NCBI GenBank assembly: GCA_945952105.1
Contig: CAMFGZ010000018.1
Span: 58,832-122,831, forward strand
Direction of reading: 5' to 3'
DNA length: 64,000 bases
From: an uncultured Rhodospirillaceae bacterium
GTDB lineage: Bacteria; Pseudomonadota; Alphaproteobacteria; Reyranellales; Reyranellaceae
Below the pieces are notes generated by a model, which was not told the origin of the DNA, did not search any database, and saw nothing but the letters and a program-made list of their open reading frames with translations. Below are positions 19,569 to 28,809 of the stretch, one piece after another. Numbering within the stretch: position 1 is the first letter of the stretch; the number at the start of each line of letters is the position of its first letter. Both the position numbers and the translations under genes were made by a program.

Positions 19569-21695
19569 GTGTCAAACCCGCGCGTCTGGATCCTGGAGCA
19601 GCTGGACGCCGAGCGCGGCCGGTGGATGCTGTGGCTGCCCGTCGCGCTGGGGCTGGGCATCGCCGTCTATTACGAACTGCCGAGCGAGCCGGCCGTCTGG
19701 GTCGGGCCGGCGCTCGCGGCCGTATCGATCGGCCTTGCCGTCCTGTCGCCTTCGGGAAGCTTCGCGCGAGCGCTTGCGATCGGCGCCGTCTCGGCCTCAG
19801 TAGGATTCGGCCTCGTCACATGGCGCACCGCCAGCCTGGCCGCGCCGACGCTCAGCCGGCCGCTGTTCAGCCTCAACGTGGAGGGCAGGGTGAGCGACAT
19901 CCAGCGCCTGCCCGACGGCATGCGCGTCGTGCTCGAAGCCGTGCGTCTCAGGGGGAACGGCGTGCCACCGCCCGAGATGATGCCGGCGAAAGTGCGGGTC
20001 ACGCTGAACCGGGGGGCGCCGCCGCTCACGATCGGCGATCGCCTTCTGGTGCTGGCCAACCTGTCGCCGCCGGCGGGGCCCGCATCCCCCGGCGCCTTCG
20101 ATTTCCAGCGGGTCGCCTGGTACCAGCAGCTCGGCGCCGTCGGCTATGCGCTGGCGCCCGCGACCGTGATCGAGCGCGGTACGCCCGAGGGCTTCGTGCG
20201 CACGCTCGACGCCCTGCGTACCGACGTGGCCGCTCGCATTCTGAAGGTGCTGCCCGGGCCGGCGGGAGGCGTCGTTGCCTCGGTGCTGGTCGGCGAGCAG
20301 ACGGCGGTCGACAAGGACGTGGCGCAAGCGATGCGCGATTCGGGTCTGGCGCACATCCTGTCGATCTCCGGCCTGCACATCGTCTTCGTGGTCGGCCTGG
20401 TGATGGGCCTCGTCCGCTACGGCATCGCGCTCGTGCCGCCAGTCGCGCTGCGTATCGATGCCAAGAAGGTGGCGGCCGTGCTCGCGTTGATGGCGGCGCT
20501 GTTCTACACGGCGCTCGCGGGTGCACCCGTGCCGGCCCAGCGTGCCTGTGCGATGGCGGCCTTCGCACTGCTCGCCATCCTGCTCGACCGAACCGCGCTT
20601 TCGCTGCGGCTGGTTGCCTGGTCGGCGGTGATCGTCCTCGTCATCGCGCCCGAATCGCTGACCGGTGCCTCCTTCCAGATGTCCTTCGCCGCCGTCGTCG
20701 CCCTGATCGCGGGGTGGGAGGCGGCCGCCAACTGGCGGCGCCGCCTGCACGAGCGCGCCGAACTCTCGCATCACCGCTGGGCATGGCGCATCGGTGCGGC
20801 GATCGCCGCCAGCCTGGTCACGACCCTGATCGCTTCAGTCGCCACCGGCGCCTTCGCGGCCTACCACTTCAACCGCCTGTCGCTGCTCGGCGTCGTTGCC
20901 AACCTGCTGGGCGTGCCGCTCACCGGCTTCTGGATCATGCCGTGGGGCCTGCTGGCCATGCTGCTGATGCCGTTCGGGCTCGAAGCCATCGCGCTCGTCC
21001 CGATGGGCTGGGGCGTCGATTGGCTGAACGCCATCGCCTTCCATGTCGCGGCCTGGCCTGAATCCGCGGTGCTGGTGCCGTCGCTGCCCGGCGCCAGCCT
21101 GTGGCTGCTCACCGCCGGCGGCCTCTGGCTCTGCCTGTGGCGCCGGCGCTGGCGCTATGCCGGGCTGCCGGTGGTGGCGATCGGCCTGATGCTCGGCCCA
21201 CCGCCCGCGCCCGATCTGCTGATGAGCGAGGATGGCCGCGTGCTCGGCCTGCGTGACGACAAAGGAGTCGTGCACGTCGCCTCGACGCGCACCGACCGGT
21301 TCGTGAGCGATTCGTGGGCCCGCCGACAGGGGCAGGAAGGCGCCCGGCGCTGGACGGTGAGCGCCGACCAGGAGGCGGCCGGGCTCGGCTGCAACACCGG
21401 CCTCTGCCGCTGGCGCAAGGGGCCGTGGCGCATCGCCATGGTGAGCGACGAGAAGCGGCTCGCCGAAGCCTGCGCCTCGGCCGATATCGTCCTTTCGACC
21501 GTCGACGCGCAGGCCCGCTGCCGCGGCCCGCGCCTCGTGATCGACCGCCGCGATGCATGGAAAGACGGAGCGCATGCGCTGTGGCTGGACGATCTCACGG
21601 TGAGGCGCGAAACCGCCAACGGCCGTCGCGGCGACCGTCCCTGGGTACCCAACAGTTCGATGCGCCAGGGCGCCGTCAAGGCGCCGGGCGCCTAG
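19569..21695 (+). CDS. comEC: ComEC/Rec2-family membrane protein
   Basis: ComEC forms the inner-membrane channel for single-stranded DNA uptake in transformable bacteria. The 708-residue protein has N-terminal membrane helices, a soluble DUF4131 region (residues about 80-190), and the competence core with [20 protein letters not shown] followed by several helices to about residue 530. The tail lacks the HxHxDH zinc motif of the metallo-beta-lactamase domain found in Bacillus-type ComEC; a degenerate remnant of about 150 residues remains. The GTG at 19569 is the only sensible start. It sits in its usual alphaproteobacterial position between gltX and lexA. Confidence 0.9.
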   Translation: MSNPRVWILEQLDAERGRWMLWLPVALGLGIAVYYELPSEPAVWVGPALAAVSIGLAVLSPSGSFARALAIGAVSASVGFGLVTWRTASLAAPTLSRPLFSLNVEGRVSDIQRLPDGMRVVLEAVRLRGNGVPPPEMMPAKVRVTLNRGAPPLTIGDRLLVLANLSPPAGPASPGAFDFQRVAWYQQLGAVGYALAPATVIERGTPEGFVRTLDALRTDVAARILKVLPGPAGGVVASVLVGEQTAVDKDVAQAMRDSGLAHILSISGLHIVFVVGLVMGLVRYGIALVPPVALRIDAKKVAAVLALMAALFYTALAGAPVPAQRACAMAAFALLAILLDRTALSLRLVAWSAVIVLVIAPESLTGASFQMSFAAVVALIAGWEAAANWRRRLHERAELSHHRWAWRIGAAIAASLVTTLIASVATGAFAAYHFNRLSLLGVVANLLGVPLTGFWIMPWGLLAMLLMPFGLEAIALVPMGWGVDWLNAIAFHVAAWPESAVLVPSLPGASLWLLTAGGLWLCLWRRRWRYAGLPVVAIGLMLGPPPAPDLLMSEDGRVLGLRDDKGVVHVASTRTDRFVSDSWARRQGQEGARRWTVSADQEAAGLGCNTGLCRWRKGPWRIAMVSDEKRLAEACASADIVLSTVDAQARCRGPRLVIDRRDAWKDGAHALWLDDLTVRRETANGRRGDRPWVPNSSMRQGAVKAPGA

Positions 21696-21763
21696 TTGCT
21701 TCTTGCGTGTATTGGCAATATCTCCACCCATGCTGGTTGTACAGGCAAAGAGGGGGGCAACGA

Positions 21764-22210
21764 ATGAAGTGGATCGGGATCGTATTGGTTCTGCTGCTGG
21801 CGGCCTGCAATCCGGCGGAGCGGATGAGCTACCAAGTGAAGGGCGTGGGGACGGGCTACGACACGATCAGGGAAGACAAGATACCGGGGGGATTCCGGGC
21901 GCAGGGTGTCTACGATCCCAAGGAAGCAAAAGTCAGTGCCGACGAGGTGAAGTGGCGGACGCTCTACAATGGCCTGCAGAGCGCGCAGAACGCGGGGTAC
22001 GACCTGGCGACCTTTGCCGGCCCGGCATCGTCCACGCTCACGATAACGCGTTCCAGCCGCACGTATAGTTTCGTCGAGGGGCAGTATCCCGGCTTCGTCT
22101 ATCTCGTGCGAGGCTACAAGTCGGATGGCGAGCATCCGGTAAACGCCCGGCCCATCGCGGCTCTGATGGATGAAGCCAACCGGCGCGCCTTCGCAGCAAA
22201 GAAACCGTGA
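21764..22210 (+). CDS. small lipoprotein, unknown function
   Basis: This 148-residue protein begins MKWIGIVLVLLLAACNPAE: a short signal sequence with lipobox LAAC (Cys15 lipidated), so it should be anchored in a membrane facing the periplasm. The mature part has an SYQVKGVGTGYDTIRED region and a C-terminal NARPIAALMDEANRRAF; I do not recognise a family. The ATG at 21764 follows a GAGGGGGG ribosome binding site; earlier in-frame codons overlap comEC. It is convergent with lexA (21 bases between stops). Confidence 0.75.
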   Translation: MKWIGIVLVLLLAACNPAERMSYQVKGVGTGYDTIREDKIPGGFRAQGVYDPKEAKVSADEVKWRTLYNGLQSAQNAGYDLATFAGPASSTLTITRSSRTYSFVEGQYPGFVYLVRGYKSDGEHPVNARPIAALMDEANRRAFAAKKP

Positions 22211-22231
22211 CGGCGCCGGGCCGTCCGGTGA

Positions 22232-22981
22232 TCAGTTGTAGCGGCGATACAGGCCGGCGAGACGGCCCTGGATCTTGACGCGGTCAGGTCCGAAGATGCG
22301 CGTCTCGTAAGCGGCATTGGCGGGCTCCAAAGCGATCGACGCGCCTTTCTTGCGCAGCCGCTTCAAGGTCGCCTCGGTATCGTCGATCAATGCCACCACG
22401 ATCTCTCCGGTCTCGGCGGTGTCGGAGCTCTTGATGATGGCGATGTCGCCATTCTGGATGCCGGCCTCGATCATCGAGTCACCCTGGACTTCCAGGCAGT
22501 AGTGCGCACCGGAGCCCAGCAGCGAGACGGGCACGTCGACGGTCGTCGAGTTGTCGCGCAACGCCTCGATCGGCGTGCCGGCGGCGATCCGGCCATACAG
22601 CGGCAGGCTGAGCGCCTGCGCCTCGTTGGCCGCTTGGATGGCGCCCGAAAGTGGCACGCGATCGGCACGCACGATCTGGGGCACGAAGCCTTCGCGGCCT
22701 TCCGCGAAGCCGGAGCGGCGCGCCTCGGCGAGCAGGGGAGTGACGTTCGGCGCCGGCAGGGCCGCGCTCTCGGGCAGCTTCACGACCTGCAGCGCGCGTG
22801 CACGATGCGGCAGGCGGCGCAGGAAGCCCCGCTCCTCCAGACCGGTGATCAGGCGATGGATGCCGGACTTCGACTTCAGCCGCAGCGCTTCCTTCATCTC
22901 GTCGAAGGACGGCGAGACGCCATCGTCGTTGAGACGCTTGTTGATGAAAAGGAGCAGTTCGTTTTGCTTGCGGGTTAGCAC
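22232..22981 (-). CDS. lexA: SOS repressor LexA
   Basis: LexA represses DNA-damage genes and self-cleaves with RecA filaments. The GTG at 22981 is chosen because a GGGGAG site precedes it and it gives the canonical N-terminus [17 protein letters not shown] (249 residues). The winged HTH is at about 27-60, the cleavage site Ala134-Gly135 in GRIAAGTP, Ser169 in [10 protein letters not shown], and Lys207 in TEATLKRL. An upstream GTTC-N7-GTTC box indicates autoregulation. The gene follows moeA on the minus strand with a 119-bp gap holding its own promoter region. Confidence 0.97.
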   Translation of the reverse strand: MLTRKQNELLLFINKRLNDDGVSPSFDEMKEALRLKSKSGIHRLITGLEERGFLRRLPHRARALQVVKLPESAALPAPNVTPLLAEARRSGFAEGREGFVPQIVRADRVPLSGAIQAANEAQALSLPLYGRIAAGTPIEALRDNSTTVDVPVSLLGSGAHYCLEVQGDSMIEAGIQNGDIAIIKSSDTAETGEIVVALIDDTEATLKRLRKKGASIALEPANAAYETRIFGPDRVKIQGRLAGLYRRYN

Positions 22982-23013
22982 CGTCTTCTCCCCAGAACGC
23001 CTACCGGATTTAG

Positions 23014-23053
23014 GAACAAATCCTGAAACCCGGCACATGTTCTAGTTTGGTTC
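23014..23053 (-). promoter_or_regulatory. LexA (SOS) box and degenerate second site upstream of lexA
   Basis: A perfect GTTC-N7-GTTC direct repeat, the alphaproteobacterial LexA site, is at 23039-23053 (spacer TAGTTTG). A near match, GAAC-N7-GAAA, lies at 23014-23028, closer to the gene. They are 58 and 33 bases upstream of the lexA start, suited to autorepression. Confidence 0.85.
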
Positions 23054-23100
23054 TGCCCGCGGGTCAAGTTATCCCGAGGAGAACGGGGAGAAGGCGGGGA

Positions 23101-24315
23101 TCAGTAGTTGCCTGGAAGCCCTGTCAGATCGACGACCTGCACGATGTCTCCCGCCGTGCGCGCAGGATCGTGGGGCGGTCGGATCATCAGCCCGTCGCAG
23201 GCCGCCAGCACCGACAGCATCGAACTGTCCTGCACCGGATGCGGCTCGACGCCGAGCGATCCGTCGGCAGCCCGGCTGAGGCGGGACCGGACATAATCCT
23301 CGCGCTGGTCGTTCTGCTTCACGTCGACGGCGAGGCGGGCGGGCACGGTGCGCACCAGATCGCCGGTCTGACCCAGCATCCGTTCGAGCGCGGGTTTCAG
23401 GAACAGCAGCGCGCAGACCATGGTCGAGACGGGATTGCCCGGCAGGCCGAGCACGCGCGCACGGTCGCGCGCGGCGAACATCAGTGGCTTGCCGGGGCGC
23501 ATGGCAATCTTCCAGAAATCCATGTCGAAGCCCCGAGCCTTCAGCGCGCCCTGCACGAGATCGTGGTCGCCGACCGAGGCGCCGCCCAGGGTGATGAGCA
23601 GGTCGTGCTGCGCGCCGGCTTCGATACAGCTTTCGATCAGCTTCGCATCGTCGCGCGCGATGTCGAACAGAGTGGGCTCGCCGCCCCAGCCGCGCACCAG
23701 CGCCGCCACGGAAATGCCCGACGAGGAGACGATCTGGTTCCGGCCAACCGGTTCGCCCGGCATGACGAGTTCGTCGCCGGTCGAAAGGATCGCGACTCGC
23801 GGCTTGCGATAGACGGAGAGCCAGGGGTGGTTCATCGCCGCCGCCAGCGCCACGTCGCGCGTGGTGAGCGTACGACCAGCGGCAAGCGGCGTGTCGCCGG
23901 TGCTGAAGTCGAGGCCGGCCCGGCGGATGTGGCGGCCGATGCGCGGCGCTTCGAGGATGGTGATCTTAGGCCCGTCGGCCCGGGTGTCTTCCTGGATGAC
24001 GATCGAGTCGGCACCCATCGGCAGCGGTCCGCCGGTGAAGATGCGCACGGCTTCGCCCGGCTGAAGCGCCTGGTCGTAGGATCCGCCGGCCGGGGCCTGC
24101 CCGACGAGCGTCAGTACCGTCGGCACGGCCGGCACGTCGGTGGCGCGCACGGCATAGCCGTCCATTGCCGAGAGGTCGGCCGGTGGCTGTGTCAGGCGTG
24201 CTCGCGGCGGCGTGGCGAGCACGCGGCCGGCCGCGTCGGCGACCGACACCATCTCGGAGGGAAGGGCTTCGAAGGCCGCGATCACGCGGGCGTGGGCGTC
24301 ACGAACGGAGAGCAT
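23101..24315 (-). CDS. moeA: molybdopterin molybdotransferase MoeA
   Basis: MoeA inserts molybdate into adenylylated molybdopterin to make the molybdenum cofactor. The start is the ATG at 24315 (MLSVRDAHARVIAAFEALPS) after a GAGG site; the longer frame runs into the repeat element upstream. The 404-residue product contains PPADLSAMDGYAVRA, RIFTGGPLPMGADSIV, AILSTGDELVMPGEP and ALGG-type ITLGGASVGDHDLV, ending with the domain IV region. The gap to moaC is filled by a twin-palindrome repeat. Confidence 0.96.
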   Translation of the reverse strand: MLSVRDAHARVIAAFEALPSEMVSVADAAGRVLATPPRARLTQPPADLSAMDGYAVRATDVPAVPTVLTLVGQAPAGGSYDQALQPGEAVRIFTGGPLPMGADSIVIQEDTRADGPKITILEAPRIGRHIRRAGLDFSTGDTPLAAGRTLTTRDVALAAAMNHPWLSVYRKPRVAILSTGDELVMPGEPVGRNQIVSSSGISVAALVRGWGGEPTLFDIARDDAKLIESCIEAGAQHDLLITLGGASVGDHDLVQGALKARGFDMDFWKIAMRPGKPLMFAARDRARVLGLPGNPVSTMVCALLFLKPALERMLGQTGDLVRTVPARLAVDVKQNDQREDYVRSRLSRAADGSLGVEPHPVQDSSMLSVLAACDGLMIRPPHDPARTAGDIVQVVDLTGLPGNY

Positions 24316-24323
24316 TGTCGCCT

Positions 24324-24408
24324 CATTGGAGCGCGCCACTCCAGTGGCGCTCGAAACTATCGTCGAGAGGTAATGGGATGAGCGCAACTGGAGTTGCGCG
24401 CTCCAATG
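24324..24408. repeat. twin-palindrome (REPIN-like) element, copy A
   Basis: Two 18-base palindromes, GCGCCACTCCAGTGGCGC (24333-24350) and GCGCAACTGGAGTTGCGC (24382-24399), are inverted relative to each other around a 31-base spacer. Outer 11-base inverted repeats (CATTGGAGCGC/GCGCTCCAATG) bound the element. It fills the moaC-moeA gap. Compared with copies B and C, the fifth stem base differs but is paired in each arm. Confidence 0.85.
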
Positions 24409-24412
24409 ACGG

Positions 24413-24898
24413 TCATGCGCTCCACGTACCCGACTTGCCGCCGGACTTGTGGAGGAGCTTCACCTCGGAGATCACCATGCCGCGATCGACCGCCTTGCAC
24501 ATGTCGTAGACGGTGAGGGCGGCGACGGAGGCCGCCGTAAGCGCCTCCATCTCGACGCCCGTACGGCCCTTCAGCTTGCAGGTCGCCTCGATGTCGACCG
24601 CCTTGCGCTTCGGGTCGAGCGACAGCTTCACGTCGACCGACGACAGCGACAGCGGATGGCAGAGCGGGATCAGGTCGGGCGTCTTCTTCGCCGCCATGAT
24701 GCCGGCAAGCTGCGCCACGGCGAGCACGTCGCCTTTCTTGGCCTTCTTGTCCCGGATCAGTTTTAGCGTCGCGGCCTGCATCGTGACGCTGGCACAGGCG
24801 ACGGCGATGCGCTCGGTGATCTCCTTGTCGCCGACATCGACCATCCGGGCATTGCCGCCCTCGTCGAAATGGGTGAGCGCAGTCGCCTTGCGCTTCAT
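24413..24898 (-). CDS. moaC: cyclic pyranopterin monophosphate synthase MoaC
   Basis: MoaC completes the first step of molybdenum cofactor synthesis, making cyclic pyranopterin monophosphate. The 161-residue protein contains [21 protein letters not shown], the active-site motif [12 protein letters not shown], and [20 protein letters not shown]. Its ATG overlaps the trpC stop by four bases (ATGA), so it is translationally coupled to trpC, an arrangement common in alphaproteobacteria. Confidence 0.97.
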   Translation of the reverse strand: MKRKATALTHFDEGGNARMVDVGDKEITERIAVACASVTMQAATLKLIRDKKAKKGDVLAVAQLAGIMAAKKTPDLIPLCHPLSLSSVDVKLSLDPKRKAVDIEATCKLKGRTGVEMEALTAASVAALTVYDMCKAVDRGMVISEVKLLHKSGGKSGTWSA

Positions 24899-25695
24899 GC
24901 CGCCTCGCGCACCAGGATCTCGCGCACCGCCGCCTCGACGTCGGGCTTGCGCATGAAGCTCTCTCCGATCAGGAACGCCGAGGCGCCGACCCTGGCCATG
25001 CGCGCGAGATCGGCCGGGGAGCCGAGGCCGCTCTCGGCCACCAGCACGCGATCCCTCGGGACCATGGGTGCGAGCTTCTCGGTCGTGGCGAGATCGACGG
25101 CCAGCGTCTTGAGGTTGCGGTTGTTCACGCCGAACAGGTCGGCATCGATCTTCAGGGCGCGCTGCAGCTCCTCGGCATCGTGCACCTCGACCAGCACGTC
25201 CATACCCCAGTCGTGCGCCAGTTTTGCCAGCTCCGAAGCCAGCGCATCGTCGAGGCAGGCCATGATCAGCAGGATGCAGTCGGCGCCCAGCGCGCGTGCT
25301 TCCGGCACCTGGTAGGGATCGATCATGAAGTCCTTGCGCAGTGCCGGGAGCTTCACGGCCGAACGTGCCTCAGTCAGGAACTCGTCCTTGCCCTGGAAGT
25401 AGGGCTCGTCGGTCAGGATCGAGAGACAGGTCGCGCCGCCGCGCTCATAGGCGCGGGCGAGGGAGGGCGGGTTGAAGTCGGGACGGATCAGGCCCTTGCT
25501 GGGCGAGGCCTTCTTGATCTCGGCGATCAGCCCGTATCGGCCGTCGGCGATGGTGGCCTTCAGCGCCTTGGCGAATCCGCGCGGCTTGTCGGCGGCGCGG
25601 GCGAGGGCTTCGACGTCCGCCAGCGAGCGCCTGGCCTTGCAGGCGGCGACGTGGACTTTCTTGTCCGCGACGATCCTGTCGAGCGTGTCGCTCAT
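24895..25695 (-). CDS. trpC: indole-3-glycerol phosphate synthase
   Basis: TrpC closes the indole ring to form indole-3-glycerol phosphate in tryptophan synthesis. The start chosen is the ATG at 25695, which overlaps the trpD stop by ATGA; a TTG two codons earlier is possible. The product is 266 residues with the family motifs [45 protein letters not shown] and [13 protein letters not shown]. It is monofunctional, without a fused TrpF. Confidence 0.97.
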   Translation of the reverse strand: MSDTLDRIVADKKVHVAACKARRSLADVEALARAADKPRGFAKALKATIADGRYGLIAEIKKASPSKGLIRPDFNPPSLARAYERGGATCLSILTDEPYFQGKDEFLTEARSAVKLPALRKDFMIDPYQVPEARALGADCILLIMACLDDALASELAKLAHDWGMDVLVEVHDAEELQRALKIDADLFGVNNRNLKTLAVDLATTEKLAPMVPRDRVLVAESGLGSPADLARMARVGASAFLIGESFMRKPDVEAAVREILVREAA

Positions 25696-26717
25696 GCGCA
25701 AATCCTCTTCAAAGTCGCCAGCGCTTCGCGGGCCTTGCCGCTGTCGATCGACTGGGCGGCCATGGCGGCGCCTTCCTTCAGATCACGCGCCTTGCCCGCG
25801 ACCATGATCGCGGCGGCGCTGTTCAGCAGCACGATATCGCGGAAGGCGTTCTTCTCGCCGCCCAGCAGCGCGTGAATCGCCTCGGCATTGTGCGCCGCAT
25901 CGCCGCCCTTGAGCTGGTCGAGCGTTGCGCGCTTCACGCCGATCTCCTCGGGCGCGATCTCGATCTCGGTCACCTTGCCGTTCTCGAGCGAGGCGGCCCA
26001 GCTCGCCGTCGTGGTGGTGAGTTCGTCCATGCCGTCCTGGCCGTTCACGACCAAAGCGCGTTCGAGGCCGAGCTGGCCCAGTGCCTGTGCTACCGGCTTC
26101 AGCCAGCGGCGGTCGAACACGCCCACGAGCTGACGCTTCACCAGAGCGGGGTTCGACATGGGGCCCAGCAGGTTGAAGATGGTACGCGACGGCGCCAGCT
26201 CGACCCGGGGGCCGGCGACGTTGCGCATCGCGCTGTGATGGCGCGGCGCCATCAGGAAGCAGACCCTGGCCTCGGCCAGCGCCTTCTCCAGCGCCTCGAT
26301 CGGCACTTCGAGGCCGATGCCCAGCGCCGACAGAACGTCGGCCGCGCCAGACTTGGAAGTGAAGGCCCGGTTGCCGTGCTTGGCCACGGGGATGCCGGCG
26401 CCCGCCACGACGAAGGCCGAACAGGAGGAGACGTTGTAGGTCCCATGGTGGTCGCCGCCGGTGCCCACGATGTCGATGGTGCCCTCGGGTGCCTTTACGC
26501 GCAGGACCTTCGCCCTAAGCGCACGCGAGCCGCCGGCAAGTTCCTCGGCCGTCTCGCCGCGAACCTTGAGGCCCATCAGGAAGGCGCCCATCTGGGCTGG
26601 AGTGGCGTTACCCGAGGTCATGATGTCGAAGGCGCGTTCCGCCTCGTCGATGCCCAGCGTCTCGCCGTTGCCCACCTTGGCCAGAAGGCCACGAAAATCG
26701 TCGATATCGCCGCTCAC
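25692..26717 (-). CDS. trpD: anthranilate phosphoribosyltransferase
   Basis: TrpD attaches phosphoribose to anthranilate. The 341-residue enzyme has the PRPP-binding [17 protein letters not shown], the [18 protein letters not shown] segment and [17 protein letters not shown]. It is the first gene of a trpD-trpC-moaC-moeA minus-strand unit. The amidotransferase partner gene trpG, which normally lies immediately upstream, is 4.7 kb away, so trpD must be transcribed from the 58-bp gap it shares with the gene at 26776. Confidence 0.97.
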   Translation of the reverse strand: MSGDIDDFRGLLAKVGNGETLGIDEAERAFDIMTSGNATPAQMGAFLMGLKVRGETAEELAGGSRALRAKVLRVKAPEGTIDIVGTGGDHHGTYNVSSCSAFVVAGAGIPVAKHGNRAFTSKSGAADVLSALGIGLEVPIEALEKALAEARVCFLMAPRHHSAMRNVAGPRVELAPSRTIFNLLGPMSNPALVKRQLVGVFDRRWLKPVAQALGQLGLERALVVNGQDGMDELTTTTASWAASLENGKVTEIEIAPEEIGVKRATLDQLKGGDAAHNAEAIHALLGGEKNAFRDIVLLNSAAAIMVAGKARDLKEGAAMAAQSIDSGKAREALATLKRICA

Positions 26718-26775
26718 CCGAAACCCCGTACTTTGCCTCTTGCCGGTTCGGCCGGCGGGCGCGAAGCTATATCAC

Positions 26776-26976
26776 ATGGCTCAAGAACTCATCCTCAAGG
26801 TCACCGGCATGGATTGCGACGGCTGTGTAAAGGCCGTCACGCGTGCCGCCACCGGCGCGGGGACCGCGCCTCTCTCGGTCGACCTCAAGAGCGGGGAGAT
26901 GCGTCTTCCCGCAGGCGCGGACGTACCGGCGATCACCAAGGCCATTCAGCGTGCGGGCTTCGGCGTCGCCGCCTAA
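26776..26976 (+). CDS. heavy-metal-associated (HMA) domain protein, CopZ-like
   Basis: This 66-residue protein is a single HMA fold. The metal-binding motif is GMDCDGC (Cys14, Cys17), preceded by ELILKVTGM and followed by a second half ending in KAIQRAGFGVAA. Such proteins are cytosolic copper chaperones or stand-alone metal-binding domains. The ATG at 26776 gives exactly one domain; the upstream open frame overlaps trpD on the other strand. There is no metal ATPase nearby, so its partner is unknown. It marks the start of the insertion between trpD and trpG. Confidence 0.85.
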   Translation: MAQELILKVTGMDCDGCVKAVTRAATGAGTAPLSVDLKSGEMRLPAGADVPAITKAIQRAGFGVAA

Positions 26977-27027
26977 CAGGCTGAATTAGAAGGGTTTTCT
27001 ATGACGTAAAACTTTCTCGTCATCGCC

Positions 27028-27055
27028 TTGTCAAATTCATAAGCATGCTTATCTT
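27028..27055 (+). promoter_or_regulatory. promoter with MarR-type operator
   Basis: ATAAGCATGCTTAT (27039-27052) is a perfect 14-base palindrome. It lies between a possible -35 TTGTCA (27028-27033) and a possible -10 TATCTT (27050-27055) and overlaps the latter. The marR start follows at 27077. This is the layout expected for autorepression of a marR-emrAB operon. Confidence 0.65.
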
Positions 27056-27076
27056 GAGGATACTTAAGAGGCATCG

Positions 27077-27544
27077 ATGGAACTTCCCGAACGTAATCTC
27101 GGCTTTCTCCTGCACGACGTGGCGCGTCTGATGCGCAAGCGGTTCGAGCAGAATGCGCGGGGCCTGGGCCTGACCCGCTCGCAGTGCCAGGTCCTGGCTC
27201 ACCTGGCGCGCAATGAGGGCATCCAGCAGAGCGGCCTGGCCGACATCCTCGAAATCGAGCCGATCACGCTGACCCGCCTGCTCGACAGGCTGGAGGAGGC
27301 GGGTTTCGTCGAGCGGCGCGCCCATCCGACCGACAGGCGCATCCGACAGCTCTTCCTGGCCGAGAAGGCCCACCCGCTTCTGGCCGACATATTCACCATT
27401 GGAGCCACGACCCGTGCCGAAGCGTTGGCAGGCGTGGCCGAAGCGGACCGCGATGAGCTGTTCGCCCTGCTCAGTCGCATGAAGTCGAATTTGCTGGCCA
27501 AGGCTTCGCCCCCGGCCGGCGAGAGGAGTGAGGAAATTGGCTAA
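27077..27544 (+). CDS. MarR-family transcriptional regulator
   Basis: The 155-residue protein has the MarR winged helix: LTRSQCQVLAHLARNEGIQQ, SGLADILEIEPITLTRLLDRLEEAGFVERR with the wing HPTDRRIRQLFL. MarR proteins are dimeric repressors released by small phenolic or hydrophobic ligands. It overlaps the downstream membrane-fusion gene and shares an operon with an EmrAB-type pump, so it probably represses that pump through the palindrome at 27039-27052. The inducer cannot be predicted. Confidence 0.93.
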   Translation: MELPERNLGFLLHDVARLMRKRFEQNARGLGLTRSQCQVLAHLARNEGIQQSGLADILEIEPITLTRLLDRLEEAGFVERRAHPTDRRIRQLFLAEKAHPLLADIFTIGATTRAEALAGVAEADRDELFALLSRMKSNLLAKASPPAGERSEEIG

Positions 27545-28724
27545 CAGAAGTTCATTCCGGCGGAGCGATCTCGCCGACGAGGTCGTCGCGCCCGCGCCGG
27601 TGGCCAACGATGCCGACCAGCTGGCGGCCGAGAAGCTGCTGCAGCGGTTCGACGCGACCGTGAAGCCGTCGGAAGAGAAAAAGGCGCGCAAACCGCGCAA
27701 CCTGCGGCGCATCCTCCTGCTGCTAGGCCCGGCGGTGGTTCTGGCCGGCAGCCTGTTCGCTTATATGGCAGGCGGCCGCTATGTCTCGACCGACAATGCT
27801 TATGTCCATGCCGGCAAGCTGACCGTGGCGACCGACGTGTCCGGGATTGTCGCCAACGTGTCCGTGCACGAGAGCCAGTCAGTCGAGAAGGGGCAGGTCC
27901 TGTTCACGCTCGACCAGGAACCCTTCCGGATCGCTCTGGCCGGGGCCGAGGCCAATCTCGGCACCGTGCGGAACCAGATCGCGACACAGCAGGCAACGTA
28001 TCGCCAGAAACTGGCGCAGATCGAGCAGGCCAAGACCGACATTGGCTTTTACGAAACCAATGCACAGCGCCAGCAGGATCTGCTGAAGCGGGGCGTTGCG
28101 GCCCAGGCGACTTTCGACCAGGCCAAGCGCGACCTGGACACGGCGCGTGAGCGGCTGTTGGTGGCGCAGAATGACGCCGACGCGGCGCTGGCGCAGCTTG
28201 GCGGACGTTCGGATTCGCCGGTCGAGCAGAATCCCAACTATCTGGCCGCCAAGGCCCAGGTGGACAAGGCACGCCGCGACCTCGACCACACGGTCGTGGT
28301 AGCGCCGATGCCCGGCATCGTCACCAACGTGGACGCGCTGCTGCCGGGTGAGTACCTGCCAGCGGCGCAGCCCGCTTTCAGCCTCGTTTCGACGCAGGAC
28401 GTCTGGGTCGAGGCCAACCCCAAGGAATCCGACCTCGCGAACCTGAAGCCAGGCGACAAGGCGACGGTGTCGATCGACGCCTATCCCGGCCGCGAATGGA
28501 AGGCGACCGTCACCAGCCTGGCGCCGGCAACGGGCGCGGAGTTCTCCGTACTGCCGGCGCAGAATGCGACCGGCAACTGGGTGAAGGTCGTGCAGCGCGT
28601 GCCGATTCGACTCAACGTCGAGATGCCCGACGGAGCTCCGCCGCTGCGCACCGGCATGAGCGCCTACGTCGAGATCGACACCGGCCATCACCGCCAGCTC
28701 GCCGACCTGTTCAGCGGACTCTGA
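27537..28724 (+). CDS. EmrA/HlyD-family membrane fusion protein of an efflux pump
   Basis: This periplasmic adaptor has an N-terminal cytoplasmic stretch, one transmembrane helix (ILLLLGPAVVLAGSLFAYMA, about residues 62-81), then a lipoyl half-motif (VSTDNAYVHAGKLTVATDVS), a coiled-coil hairpin of about 120 residues, the second lipoyl half (VVAPMPGIVTNVDALLPGEY) and a beta-barrel. The start is uncertain: GTG at 27528 or TTG at 27537, the latter better spaced from GAGGAG. Either overlaps marR. Product is about 395 residues. It pairs with the MFS gene downstream. Confidence 0.92.
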   Translation: MANRSSFRRSDLADEVVAPAPVANDADQLAAEKLLQRFDATVKPSEEKKARKPRNLRRILLLLGPAVVLAGSLFAYMAGGRYVSTDNAYVHAGKLTVATDVSGIVANVSVHESQSVEKGQVLFTLDQEPFRIALAGAEANLGTVRNQIATQQATYRQKLAQIEQAKTDIGFYETNAQRQQDLLKRGVAAQATFDQAKRDLDTARERLLVAQNDADAALAQLGGRSDSPVEQNPNYLAAKAQVDKARRDLDHTVVVAPMPGIVTNVDALLPGEYLPAAQPAFSLVSTQDVWVEANPKESDLANLKPGDKATVSIDAYPGREWKATVTSLAPATGAEFSVLPAQNATGNWVKVVQRVPIRLNVEMPDGAPPLRTGMSAYVEIDTGHHRQLADLFSGL

Positions 28725-28731
28725 GCCGCTG

Positions 28732-28804
28732 GGGGCGCGCCACTCCAGTGGCGCGATCTTGCCTTGAACCAGGAGAATGATGCGCCACTGGAGTGGCGCG
28801 CCCC
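28732..28804. repeat. twin-palindrome (REPIN-like) element, copy B
   Basis: GCGCCACTCCAGTGGCGC (28737-28754) and its exact inverted copy GCGCCACTGGAGTGGCGC (28782-28799) flank a 27-base spacer. The ends GGGGCGCGCC/GGCGCGCCCC are also inverted repeats. It lies in the gap between the efflux adaptor and transporter genes, within their presumed transcript. A false start codon for the downstream gene lies inside it. Confidence 0.9.
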
Positions 28805-28809
28805 GGCAC

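Noticed and set aside
23047..24381. 444-codon plus-strand open frame opposite moeA
   Set aside because: Antisense shadow of a well-defined MoeA gene, reading into the repeat element.
26590..26615. GCTGGAGTGGCG resembling half of the twin-palindrome element
   Set aside because: It lies in trpD coding sequence and has no matching arm, so it is coincidental.
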